Source: Candidatus Dormiibacterota bacterium | Lineage (GTDB): Bacteria > Chloroflexota > Dormibacteria > Aeolococcales > Aeolococcaceae | DNA length: 21,100 nucleotides | Assembly: GCA_003170875.1 (NCBI GenBank) | Contig: PMYJ01000120.1 | Span: forward strand, 9,528-30,627 | Direction: 5' to 3' | Shown: positions 1 through 8,372 of the stretch, piece after piece | Numbering within the stretch: position 1 is the stretch's first letter | Layout of the letters: each line of letters begins with the position of its first letter | The notes under the pieces: generated by a model | The model's input: only the letters and a program-made list of their open reading frames with translations | Told to the model about the DNA's origin: nothing | Database searches by the model: none | Translations under genes and position numbers: made by a program

Positions 1-1211
<1,211 letters not shown>

Positions 1212-1319
1212 GATCGCGGCTCTGGGCGCCGATGCCATCGTCAGTGGGCCCGACCCTTCGTCGTCATGCACCTCAAGTGCACTCCTCCTCGGGCCACCCC
1301 TTCCTCGGCCTCGACGCCC

Positions 1320-1353
1320 AGATCGGCGCCCGGAAGGGCGCCTGCCACGATCT
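1320..1353 (+). other. Two-tier hairpin with GGAA tetraloop between zwf and pgl
   Basis: The inner stem is a perfect inverted repeat, GGCGCCC (1325-1331) and GGGCGCC (1336-1342), closed by GGAA, a GNRA-type loop. AGATCG (1320-1325) and CGATCT (1348-1353) can form an outer stem if G1325 shifts to it, leaving a six-base bulge CTGCCA. It sits 27 nt before the pgl start. There is no T-tract, so a simple intrinsic terminator is doubtful. An intercistronic attenuation, processing or stability element is possible but is inference. Confidence 0.45.
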
Positions 1354-1380
1354 CCCATCCCAAGAGAGCAAGCACAACCG

Positions 1381-2124
1381 ATGAGCGAGACAGGACGGCT
1401 TCCCGGTGCCGTGACCGTGCGGGACGACGCGGCAGGGGTGGCAGCAGCAGCAGCCGACTGGATCGTGGAGATCGCCGGAGCGGCGATCGCAGAGGGTGGG
1501 CGCTTCCGGATCGCGCTCGCCGGAGGCAGCACGCCACGGACCCTCTACCAGGTGCTCGCCGCGGCGCCGCATCGGGAGAGGACCGATTGGGGACGATGGG
1601 AGGTGCTCTTCGGCGACGAGCGGGCCTGCCCTCCCGACGACCCGGCCAGCAACTGCCGGATGGCGCGGGAGGCGCTGCTCGACCTGGTGCCGATCAGGCC
1701 GGAGCTCATCCACCGGATGGAGGCGGAGCGGGCCGACCTGGATACCGCGGCCGCTGAGTATTCGTCCATCCTGGCATCAACCTGCCCGCCTGCCTCTCCC
1801 GGGTCACCCCCCCGGCTGGACTGTGCCCTCCTCGGGCTGGGGGAGAACGGGCACACCGCCTCGCTCTTTCCCGGTGACCCGGCGCTCCAGGTTCGCGACC
1901 GCTGGGCGGTGCGGAGCCGGGCGGACTACGCCCCCTTTGACCGCATCACGGTCACCTACCCGGTGCTCAACGCCGCCGCCCACGTCGCCTTCCTGGTGGC
2001 CGGCCCGGCCAAGCGGGAGGCGCTCCGGGGCGTGGTGGACGGGCGCGTCCCCGCTGCCGGCGTCCGGCCACCGGACGGGGAGCTGCGCTGGTTCCTGGAC
2101 GCCGCGGCGGCAGGCAGCAACTGA
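1381..2124 (+). CDS. pgl: 6-phosphogluconolactonase
   Basis: Hydrolyses 6-phosphogluconolactone, the product of the upstream zwf, to 6-phosphogluconate. The protein has 247 residues, typical for bacterial Pgl of the glucosamine-6-phosphate isomerase fold. Motifs seen are LAGGSTPR (about 46-53, phosphate-binding loop), FGDERACPPDD (77-87) and LGLGENGHTASLFPG (151-165, with the conserved Gly-His region used in catalysis). The ATG at 1381 gives the expected N-terminus. The frame is open further upstream, into the end of zwf, but that extension is arginine/proline-rich and unlike the family. The Shine-Dalgarno site is weak (GAGAG about 12 nt upstream). It is probably cotranscribed with zwf and ends before a strong hairpin shared with the convergent gene. 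Confidence 0.95.
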   Translation: MSETGRLPGAVTVRDDAAGVAAAAADWIVEIAGAAIAEGGRFRIALAGGSTPRTLYQVLAAAPHRERTDWGRWEVLFGDERACPPDDPASNCRMAREALLDLVPIRPELIHRMEAERADLDTAAAEYSSILASTCPPASPGSPPRLDCALLGLGENGHTASLFPGDPALQVRDRWAVRSRADYAPFDRITVTYPVLNAAAHVAFLVAGPAKREALRGVVDGRVPAAGVRPPDGELRWFLDAAAAGSN

Positions 2125-2138
2125 GCCGGCGCCGCCCG

Positions 2139-2158
2139 CGGAGCGGCGGTCCGCTCCG
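2139..2158. terminator. Hairpin between convergent pgl and membrane-protein gene
   Basis: A perfect 8-bp inverted repeat, CGGAGCGG (2139-2146) and CCGCTCCG (2151-2158) with loop CGGT, fills the 47-bp gap between two convergent stop codons. It has no T-tract on either side. Position and stem strength suggest a bidirectional terminator of the T-less type found in GC-rich genomes. Confidence 0.55.
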
Positions 2159-2171
2159 GGGAAGGCCCGGT

Positions 2172-3272
2172 TCAGGCGGCGGAGCCGACCCCGCCCGGGC
2201 TGGGCGTCGCCGTGGGTGCCGGCGTGGGGGTCTCGCCGCTGCCGTACCCGTCGGGCGGTGAGGAAGTGGTCAGGGTGGACCAGGCCACCGCACCGGCGGG
2301 GACGGGTACCGAGGGCGCCGTCGCCCACCCCGTGAAGGTCATGGTGTTCGCGGTGCCGTCGCTGAAGGACATGACGATGGAGGCGGGGAGGTCGGAGCTG
2401 GGCGAGATGTCCACCCGGACCGTCGCGCTCGAGGAGTACTCGGAGGCGGGCACAGTGCCGGTGATCCTGGTCAGTGTGGCTCCGCCGGCGCCGGTCACCT
2501 GCTCGGTCGAGGTCGCGACGAACCCGGTGATCCCCAATTCCGACGCCACGGTCAGGCCGGCCTGTTCTGCCTCGTACGGCCCGTCGGCGGGCTGGATCGA
2601 GACCCACTGCCCGGCAAGCCCAGGCGCCGTGCTCGCCGAGACGCCCAACTCGTCCTCGAGCGCCGGGGCATTGCCCTCGAAATACACGGTCTGGTCCGAA
2701 GCCAGCAGCACGTCGTACTGCTCGTTCCCGAATTCGGTCGGCTCGCTGATCACCTGGGTGCCGTCGTTCTGCCCGGCGTCGCCGGTATAGGTCGTCACGG
2801 GCTCTCCGCCACCGGTCCAGGTCGACACGTAGTGAAACCCGGCCGAATTCCCGGCAACCGTCATCGACTTCTTGTAGAGGCTGGACGCCTGGGCCGCCGG
2901 GCCCTGCCGGGTGAGGAGTACGACGGGGATGGCGACAGCTGCAGCGATGAGGATCACACCCAGGAACACCGCGATGACCTTCCCCGCACGGTTGCCCGAC
3001 CGCACGCCGGGTGGCGGGTACTGGCCGGACCATCCCGAGGAGCCGGGCCCACCCCAGGCGGAGGGCGACGGCGGCGGCGGCGCACCCCAACCCGGAGGCA
3101 TCGCATCGGGAGTGTCCGGCGACCCCCACCCGGGCGGCGTGGCGCCTGGCGCGCCCGGCGATCCCCAGCCGGGAGGGGCCCAGCCCGCCCCCGGGTCGGA
3201 GGATCCCGGGAACTCTCCGGGCTGCGGCGGGACGCCACCCGGCTGCGAGGGGTCAAAGGGCTGGTTACCCAT
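2172..3272 (-). CDS. Pro/Gly/Trp-rich single-pass membrane protein with LprG/LppX-like outer domain
   Basis: 366 residues from ATG 3272 (MGNQPFDP). Residues 1-95 are disordered and rich in Pro, Gly and Trp and contain three copies of a 13-residue PPGWG repeat. Residues about 99-121 form one membrane segment with basic residues just before it. The remaining 240 or so residues should lie outside the membrane. They have the alternating beta pattern and substrate-like texture of the LppX/LprG family (an initial helix with SLYKKSMTVAG, then strands carrying FHYVSTW, VYFEGNAP, GQWVSIQP and RVDISPSSDLPASIVM). That family assignment is a resemblance, not proof. The C-terminus is a Thr/Pro/Ser tail. 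An ATG at 3296 is also in frame; 3272 is preferred because GGAG lies upstream of it and the short extension looks artificial. It follows the GNAT gene on the same strand after 173 bp. Exact function unknown. Confidence 0.8.
   Translation of the reverse strand: MGNQPFDPSQPGGVPPQPGEFPGSSDPGAGWAPPGWGSPGAPGATPPGWGSPDTPDAMPPGWGAPPPPSPSAWGGPGSSGWSGQYPPPGVRSGNRAGKVIAVFLGVILIAAAVAIPVVLLTRQGPAAQASSLYKKSMTVAGNSAGFHYVSTWTGGGEPVTTYTGDAGQNDGTQVISEPTEFGNEQYDVLLASDQTVYFEGNAPALEDELGVSASTAPGLAGQWVSIQPADGPYEAEQAGLTVASELGITGFVATSTEQVTGAGGATLTRITGTVPASEYSSSATVRVDISPSSDLPASIVMSFSDGTANTMTFTGWATAPSVPVPAGAVAWSTLTTSSPPDGYGSGETPTPAPTATPSPGGVGSAA
3075..3179 (-). repeat. 39-bp coding tandem repeat (PPGWG, about 2.7 copies)
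   Basis: Within the Pro-rich head, PPGWG recurs at residues 33-37, 46-50 and 59-63, an exact 13-residue spacing. The units run about residues 32-44, 45-57 and 58-66. The copies differ at several bases, so this is an old or selected repeat and not a recent slippage product. Confidence 0.7.
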
Positions 3273-3445
3273 ACTCCGCCGTCTCCAGTTGGGCATCTCG
3301 GCGGCCGCAGTGCGGGGGCGCGGGGCGCAAGGCAGGACCGAGACGTCTTCGCCGGGATGTTAGCGCCGCCCCCGGTCAGGCCGTCCCCGGAGGATTGGGT
3401 ACCGGCCGCGGCATGGAGCGCAGCAAGGACCGATCGCCCCGGCGG

Positions 3446-3928
3446 TCAGAGATCCAGGCTGTAGTCCTCGAGCAAGCGCCCCGATCCGGAGTGCGGATGC
3501 GCCGCACCCACGCGGTGCCATCCCAGCTTCTCGTAGAGGCGCACCGCCCGCAGGTTGTCCGCATACACCTCGAGGATGACCTTGGCGAACCCGGCCCCAC
3601 GCAGGAGCTCTGCGGCCGAGAGCAGCAGGCTGGAACCGGCGCCTCGTCCCCATGCATCGGGACGGACCCCGAGGTACCTCAGCTCGGCGGTGGTCTCGTC
3701 GCCCGGCGATCGTGGCGCGGCGGTAGCAAAGCCGACCACAGCACCGCGCTCGTCGACGCTGATCAGGAGCAGCGACTGCGGGGAGGCATCCAGAGCCTCC
3801 TTGATGCGGTCGCGAGAGAGCTCCAGTCGCGCGCCGACAGCCTCTCCGTCTCGTGCCGCCGTCGCCTCCGCCCAGATGCGGGCCGCGTCCGCGAGGTGCT
3901 GGTGCGCCCGGTCGACGATCACCTGCAC
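3446..3928 (-). CDS. GNAT family N-acetyltransferase
   Basis: A single-domain Gcn5-related acetyltransferase of 160 residues that should transfer an acetyl group from acetyl-CoA to an amine; the substrate cannot be told from sequence. The core is clear: strand beta4 with AELRYLGVRP (about 81-90), then the pyrophosphate loop WGRGAGSSLL (93-102) of motif A, and the C-terminal NLRAVRLYEKLGWHRVG block (125-141). The GTG at 3937 also opens the frame, but GGAGG overlaps that codon. The GTG at 3928 sits 8 nt after GGAGG and gives the normal GNAT N-terminus, so 3928 is chosen. It lies downstream of the ABC operon on the same strand, separated by 140 bp containing a hairpin and a palindrome, so it may be transcribed separately. 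Confidence 0.88.
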   Translation of the reverse strand: MQVIVDRAHQHLADAARIWAEATAARDGEAVGARLELSRDRIKEALDASPQSLLLISVDERGAVVGFATAAPRSPGDETTAELRYLGVRPDAWGRGAGSSLLLSAAELLRGAGFAKVILEVYADNLRAVRLYEKLGWHRVGAAHPHSGSGRLLEDYSLDL

Positions 3929-4014
3929 GCGAGCCACCTCCGCTAGGACTCATGAGCCGCGCGCCTCAGCCGCCGCTGCTCGCCGGCCATCCTCCGCTTG
4001 CTCCAAGCAGTCAC

Positions 4015-4034
4015 CTTCTCAACACATTGTGAAG
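4015..4034. promoter_or_regulatory. Near-perfect palindrome upstream of the GNAT gene
   Basis: CTTCTCAA (4015-4022) and TTGTGAAG (4027-4034) are inverted repeats with one mismatch around CACA. The site is an AT-rich island in otherwise GC-rich DNA, about 90 bp upstream of the GNAT start. It could be an operator for the GNAT gene. No clear -35/-10 pair was found next to it. Confidence 0.35.
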
Positions 4035-4037
4035 TTG

Positions 4038-4067
4038 CTGGGCGGTCAGGAGCGGGTCGGCGCCCAG
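4038..4067 (-). terminator. Possible terminator hairpin after the ABC permease operon
   Basis: CTGGGCG (4038-4044) and CGCCCAG (4061-4067) are perfect 7-bp arms around a 16-nt loop, starting one base after the permease stop codon on the minus strand. There is no T-tract. It would end the GntR-ABC-permease transcript. Confidence 0.35.
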
Positions 4068-4068
4068 G

Positions 4069-5037
4069 TCACCTGATCCGCATCACCAGGCGATACGCGA
4101 GGGCGAAGAGCAGAGCAGCGAGCAGGACGAAGAGCCCGGCCTCGATGCCCTGGAAGAGCCAGAAGCGGGAGGCGGGCTGGTACTGGGTGAGCGAGTAGAC
4201 GCCGGCCAGCGCCCTGGGGCAGGTGGCCTGGGTGTTCCCCGTGCATCGGGAGATCAGCTGGCTGACGCTCGCCGCGTTGAGGGGGTGGCCGGCGGCATCA
4301 AAGAAGCCCGGGGGTGCGGAGTTGAGCAGCCAGTCGTCAGGGCCCGGCGCCGGGGTGCCGGCGGTCAGCTGGCCGCCCGCCAGCTCGTGGAAGACGACGG
4401 GCGGGAGGTACCTCCAGCGGGCCAGCACGGCGATCGACACCCGCACCGCGATGAACCCGACCAGGGTCACGGCCATCGCCGGCTGGGTACGGCGCAGCGC
4501 GGCGCCGGCGGCGATGCCCAGCGCGAGCGCGAAGAGGGTGTAGGCGATGACCACTGGCGGGGCGCTGTCGAACCCACCCCAGATGCTCAGCACGGGGTTT
4601 CCGCCGAGGTCGCGCTGCATCGCGAACCAGCCCTGGGCGATGGCGGCGAGCACCGCCGCGGCGACCGCCGCGCCCAGCACCAGCAGGGCCGCGCGAACGA
4701 GGAACCAGCGGCCCCGAGGCACCCCCTGGGACCAGGCCACAAGATGGGTGCCGGCCTCCAGCTCACGCGGGATGAGCCGGGCGCCGATGGCCATGCCGAT
4801 CAGGACAGGGACGACGACGACCACCATGAGGACCAGCCCCCACCAGGTTTGCAGGTTGCTGTTGAACCACGCCTGCATGGCGCCGCACGCGCCCTGCGCA
4901 GGGGTGCAGGACCGGACCTCGGCGAGGAGGCCGGCGCCGGCGATGCTCAGGTAGATCACGGCCACGCCCAAGACCAGCAGCATCGCGCCCGCGAATGCGG
5001 CGTTCGAGCGGTGCTGCCGCCAGGTGAACCAGGTCAT
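4069..5037 (-). CDS. ABC transporter permease, second tandem copy
   Basis: 322 residues with about six membrane segments (near 13-37, 65-88, 112-136, 162-182, 186-207 and 298-317), expected to form the membrane part of an ABC-2-like exporter with the ATPase encoded two genes upstream. The N-terminus MTWFTWRQHR is the signature of this permease group. Shared blocks with the neighbouring copy include RELEAGTHLVAWSQGVPR, YTLFALALG and YQPASRFWLFQGIEA. Two extracytoplasmic loops each hold a pair of cysteines (44 and 51; 265 and 273). The ATG at 5037 is 4 nt after the stop of the preceding permease, so translation is probably coupled. Transported substrate unknown; GntR-linked systems of this layout often respond to cell-envelope stress or antibiotics, which is inference here. 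This copy is intact. Confidence 0.9.
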   Translation of the reverse strand: MTWFTWRQHRSNAAFAGAMLLVLGVAVIYLSIAGAGLLAEVRSCTPAQGACGAMQAWFNSNLQTWWGLVLMVVVVVPVLIGMAIGARLIPRELEAGTHLVAWSQGVPRGRWFLVRAALLVLGAAVAAAVLAAIAQGWFAMQRDLGGNPVLSIWGGFDSAPPVVIAYTLFALALGIAAGAALRRTQPAMAVTLVGFIAVRVSIAVLARWRYLPPVVFHELAGGQLTAGTPAPGPDDWLLNSAPPGFFDAAGHPLNAASVSQLISRCTGNTQATCPRALAGVYSLTQYQPASRFWLFQGIEAGLFVLLAALLFALAYRLVMRIR

Positions 5038-5041
5038 CGCG

Positions 5042-5989
5042 CTACCGCGCTCTCATCACCAGGCGGTAGGCGACAGCGAAGAGAGCGAGCGCAAGGCCCA
5101 CGAAGATCACCGCCTCGATCCCCTGGAACAGCCAGAAGCGGGAGGCCGGCTGGTAGGGCTGGAAGAGGGTGATCGGCGCCGGATGACATCCTGCGGGCAC
5201 AGGTGGCGCCGAGAAGCAGTAGCCGGTGGCCGCGATCGTGTGCCCGGCGGCGTCGACGACCACCGGCGATCCCGTCGTCCAGCCGCCGGCTGGGAACTGG
5301 GGCAAGCTGCTGCCGGTCACGCTCGTCCCGGCGGGGTTCGTGCTCATCACCGAGGACGCCTGGAGCGGGGCCAGGTACCGCGTCCGCGCGACCACTGCGA
5401 TGGTGACGCGAACGGCGATGTAGGAGAAGAGGGTCAGCGCCACCGCCGGCGACGTGCGCTTGAGCAGAGCCCCGGCCGCCATCCCCAGGGCGAGCGCGAA
5501 GAGCGTGTAGCCCGCGAGGACGATGGGGCCGATGTCGAACCCGTCCCAGATCGGATCTCCGGCCCCTCGCTGCGCGGCGAACCATCCCTGCATGACCGCG
5601 ACGAGCACGGCGGCGCCGGCAAGCGTCCCGCAGCTCAGCACCAGGGCGCGGCGCACGAACCATTGGCGACGCGGCACGCCCTGGGTCCAGGCGAGGAGAT
5701 AGCCGTTCCCCTCGAGCTCGCGGCTGATCGTCTTCGCCCCCACGATGCCGACCAGGAGCGGAAAGAGAAGGCCCCCGAGGGCGATCCAGGACCAGGCCGA
5801 GCTTCCGAGCTGCGGGTTGAGCGACAGGCACATCCCCCCGCTGCCGGACGTCGTGCAGCGCTGCGCGCCGTCCGGCTAGAGGTGCGGCAGGAGAACGAGA
5901 CAGAGGATCACACCGATGCCGAGTGCGGCGAGGAGCGCGCCGACAGTCACCGCATCGGCGCGGTGCTGGCGCCAGGTGAGCCAGGCCAT
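5042..5989 (-). pseudogene. ABC transporter permease, first tandem copy, broken by an in-frame TAG
   Basis: Homologue of the following permease. Translation from the ATG at 5989, whose A is also the last base of the ATPase stop codon (TGATG junction), gives MAWLTWRQHRADAV and the first membrane helix, then TAG at codon 38 (5876-5878), then an uninterrupted homologous protein to 5042. Total length would be 315 codons, against 322 in the paralogue. The Cys45/Cys54 pair matches Cys44/Cys51 of the paralogue, and Cys45 lies between the TAG and the next ATG (5833). The true frame therefore runs across the stop. A product restarted at 5833 (263 residues) would lack helix 1. Causes could be a recent nonsense mutation, a sequence error or readthrough. 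TAG is an ordinary stop elsewhere in the window (ends of the GGDEF, glucan phosphorylase and DinB genes). The rest of the frame shows no decay. Confidence 0.85.
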
Positions 5990-6888
5990 CAGGAGGCCGC
6001 CTCGACGAGCGTGGGCGGCGGCAGCGCCCCGACGGCGGGGTTCTCCAGGTAGGCGAGCACCAGCTCCTCCAGCGACACCGGCTCCGACCGCCAGCCGGCT
6101 GGTGATGACGCCCCGTCCCGCCGGACCAGGAGTGCCGTCTCGCGCCCGGTGTGGCGGGCCGAGACGACCGTCGGGTCCGCGGCCGCGACCGCCGGGTCCA
6201 TCCGCGGCCCCACCAGCAGGCGGTGCTCCTCACGCAGGGCGTCGATGTCGCCGGCCAGCTGCACCCGGCCCTGGGAGATGATGACCAGGTGGTCGCAGAC
6301 GCGCTCGACGTCGGCGATCAGGTGGGACGAGAGCAGGACGGTGGTGCCGTCGGCGGCCACGGTGTCGACCAGCTCGGTGAGCAGCTCGCGCCGGGCCAGG
6401 GGGTCGAGTGCCGCGGCGGGCTCGTCGAGCAGGAGCAGCTCGGGTCGCTTCCCCAAGGCGAGGGCCAGGCTCACCTGCGCCCGCTGCCCGCCGGAGAGGT
6501 GCCGGACCCGGCGGTCGAGGGGGATGCCGCGGCGGAGCAGCCGCCCGCGCGTTCCGCCCTCGTCCCACCTCGGGTTTAGCGCCCTGCCCATATGGAGCGT
6601 CTCGTCGACGGTGAAGTCCGGGTAGAGGGGGCGCTCCTGGGGCACGTAGCCGACCCGCTCCAGGACCGGTTCGGGCTGGCGTTGGGGATCCCACCCCAGG
6701 GTCCGGATCCCGCCGGCGCTCGGCGCCAGCAGGCCGATGGCGAGGTTGAGCAGGGTGGTCTTGCCCGCACCGTTGGGCCCGACCAGGGCGGTGATGTGCC
6801 CGGCGGGGACCTGGAGGGAGCAGTCGCGGAGCGCCCACACCCGGCGGAAGCGCTTGCTGAGCGCGGTCGCCTCGATGGCAGCCGTCAT
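5989..6888 (-). CDS. ABC transporter ATP-binding protein
   Basis: Cytoplasmic ATPase that powers the permeases encoded downstream. 299 residues, with every nucleotide-binding motif present: Walker A GPNGAGKTT (37-45), Q-loop Gln84, signature LSGGQ (131-135), Walker B LLLLDEP (151-157) and switch His189 in SSHL. About 75 residues follow the core domain and have no obvious motif, as in many ABC-2 exporters. Its ATG overlaps the GntR stop (ATGA at 6885-6888), and its TGA overlaps the permease start (TGATG), so GntR, ATPase and permease are translationally coupled. Export of a drug, peptide or lipid is likely from the architecture, but no specific substrate can be named. Confidence 0.95.
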   Translation of the reverse strand: MTAAIEATALSKRFRRVWALRDCSLQVPAGHITALVGPNGAGKTTLLNLAIGLLAPSAGGIRTLGWDPQRQPEPVLERVGYVPQERPLYPDFTVDETLHMGRALNPRWDEGGTRGRLLRRGIPLDRRVRHLSGGQRAQVSLALALGKRPELLLLDEPAAALDPLARRELLTELVDTVAADGTTVLLSSHLIADVERVCDHLVIISQGRVQLAGDIDALREEHRLLVGPRMDPAVAAADPTVVSARHTGRETALLVRRDGASSPAGWRSEPVSLEELVLAYLENPAVGALPPPTLVEAAS

Positions 6889-7280
6889 GCCACGTCCTCC
6901 CCGTACGCGTCGAGGACAGCCGAGTCGATGAGGGACCAGACGGCCTCCTCGCTGAGGCCCGCGGCCCGCGCCCGCTCCAGCCAGGCGTCCAGCCCTGGGC
7001 GGAGGGTGCGCTGCACCCCGGGCGGCACCGGCGCGGGGGCGGTGTCGGCGATGAAGGTGCCGAGCCCGGCCCGGCTGCGGACGACGCCCTCGCGCTCCAA
7101 TTCGGCGTAGGCCTTGAGGACGGTGTTGGGGTTGATGGCGAGCGCCGCCACCACCTCGCGCGCGGCCGGGAGCCGGTCCCCGGGCGTGAGCACCCCGCGC
7201 AGCACGGCCCGCCGCACCTGGCGCACCAGCTGCGCGTAGGCGGGCATCGCCGAGCCGGTGTCCAGCCGCAGGTGGATCAA
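6885..7280 (-). CDS. GntR family transcriptional regulator, YtrA type
   Basis: A short GntR regulator of 131 residues. The N-terminal winged helix-turn-helix spans about 12-78: PAYAQLVRQVRRAVLRG, then the recognition region LPAAREVVAALAINPNTVLKAY and the wing GLGTFI. The small C-terminal tail (about 50 residues) is the YtrA subfamily pattern, which lacks a large ligand domain. The start is TTG at 7280, preceded directly by an in-frame TAA, so no longer form is possible, and the MIHLRLD opening is normal for the family. As first gene of the ABC operon it most likely represses its own operon. An imperfect palindrome lies immediately upstream. The inducer is unknown. Confidence 0.93.
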   Translation of the reverse strand: MIHLRLDTGSAMPAYAQLVRQVRRAVLRGVLTPGDRLPAAREVVAALAINPNTVLKAYAELEREGVVRSRAGLGTFIADTAPAPVPPGVQRTLRPGLDAWLERARAAGLSEEAVWSLIDSAVLDAYGEDVA

Positions 7281-7283
7281 TTA

Positions 7284-7313
7284 ACTAGTTCCATAGTGAA
7301 ATGGGACTCTAGT
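7284..7313. promoter_or_regulatory. Candidate GntR operator
   Basis: ACTAGTTCCAT (7284-7294) and ATGGGACTCTAGT (7301-7313) form an imperfect inverted repeat: outer ACTAG/CTAGT and inner CCAT/ATGG match, with a two-base offset in the right arm. It begins 4 bp upstream of the GntR start codon and must overlap that promoter. It could also affect the divergent gene starting at 7400. Autoregulation through such a site is typical of YtrA-type regulators; binding here is inference. Confidence 0.5.
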
Positions 7314-7399
7314 CAGTCGGGCAAGTGGCTGTCAAGCCTCGGCGCAGGGTGCCGGGCCCGACAACCGGTCGCTTCGACGGCGTCTAAGCTGCTGTGATC

Positions 7400-8326
7400 A
7401 TGCCCGTGGGCTCGGATGGTCCGGAATCCCCCGTCACCGATTCCGAGTCCGGCGGGACGCCTCCCGGCCCGCGCCATCGGCCGCGGCCGACGAGCGTCAG
7501 GGCGCGGGCGGCGGCGATCACCCTCGCAGCCGTCCTGCTGGTGGCCGGAGGCGCTGCGGCGGCGATTCTCGACGGCGGGCCGGGGAGAGTGACGGCGACG
7601 GGAACGATCCCGTCCGGGTCCACCTTCGAACCCATCCCTGAGGCGGTGGTGCGGAGCGACGACCGGACCATCGTCGTCAACGGCGATTGGGGAGGCTGCC
7701 GGTCCCGACCCCACCTGGTCGCCCTCGAGAGCCCTGCCGTGGTCATCCTCGCGATGGTCGAGCCTCCCGTCAGCGTGCCGTCCGGCGCGGGCTGCCCCCT
7801 GGACCTGTTCGACGGTCAGTTCCAGACGAAGCTCCGCTCCCCACTCGGGTCCAGTTCGCTCATCGATCAGAGTGACGACCGTCCGATCGTCACCGTCCAC
7901 GAGAGCGCCATGGCCCGAGTGACCGTGCTCCCCGCGGGGTTCCGGCTCAGCGCGATCGCGCCGGGAGCCCAGATCGGCCTCGCCGATGGTCAGCCGGCCT
8001 CAGCGGCGACCCGGACCTGCACGGGCCCGGCCAGCAGCAACACGCCGCTGGGGGTGGTCCAGTTCCCGGGGACCTCGGCCTCCGACGGGGCGACGGGCCT
8101 GGGCGCGGAGGTGGCGGTTGACGTGGGCGGCTCACCGGGCATCTTCCAGGCTCAGGTCGATCCGACCACCGGGGCGCCCGTGGCAAGCTCCCTGAGCTGG
8201 TCGAAGGATGGCTGGGTCTTCGTCCTAGTCAGCTGGCAGCCGCTCGGCGAGGCCGTTCTGGTGAGCGTTGCCGCCGGGGTGGTGCCGACCGAGACGGCAC
8301 CACCGGGCGCGTCGGCGGGCTGGTAG
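7400..8326 (+). CDS. Unrecognised membrane-anchored or secreted protein
   Basis: 308 residues from ATG 7400; a GTG two codons earlier (7394) is also possible. Residues 1-33 are polar, Pro/Arg-rich and cytoplasmic in character. Residues about 35-58 form one hydrophobic segment with a preceding Arg cluster, so the rest lies outside the membrane. The outer part is rich in Val, Pro, Gly and Ser with several beta-strand-like stretches and three cysteines in GDWGGCRSRP, SGAGCPLDLF and TRTCTGPASS. I do not recognise a family. There is no Shine-Dalgarno site. TAAGCT at 7385-7390 could serve as a -10 box for a near-leaderless transcript. The gene is divergent from the GntR operon (about 120 bp between starts) and is followed after 46 bp by rpe on the same strand. 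Confidence 0.7.
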   Translation: MPVGSDGPESPVTDSESGGTPPGPRHRPRPTSVRARAAAITLAAVLLVAGGAAAAILDGGPGRVTATGTIPSGSTFEPIPEAVVRSDDRTIVVNGDWGGCRSRPHLVALESPAVVILAMVEPPVSVPSGAGCPLDLFDGQFQTKLRSPLGSSSLIDQSDDRPIVTVHESAMARVTVLPAGFRLSAIAPGAQIGLADGQPASAATRTCTGPASSNTPLGVVQFPGTSASDGATGLGAEVAVDVGGSPGIFQAQVDPTTGAPVASSLSWSKDGWVFVLVSWQPLGEAVLVSVAAGVVPTETAPPGASAGW

Positions 8327-8360
8327 CAGAGCTCGGGTACCACTCGCCCCCCGCTTCGCG

Positions 8361-8366
8361 TACTCT
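8361..8366 (+). promoter_or_regulatory. Candidate -10 box for leaderless rpe transcript
   Basis: TACTCT lies exactly 6 nt before the rpe ATG and no Shine-Dalgarno sequence is present. This is the spacing expected when transcription starts at or near the start codon. No convincing -35 box was found. Confidence 0.4.
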
Positions 8367-8372
8367 GCGGCC

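Noticed and set aside
5833..5876. Treating the permease segment 5042-5833 as a complete gene starting at ATG 5833
   Set aside because: The ATPase stop overlaps an ATG at 5989 in the same frame, the paralogue shows the missing N-terminus, and a conserved Cys lies before 5833.
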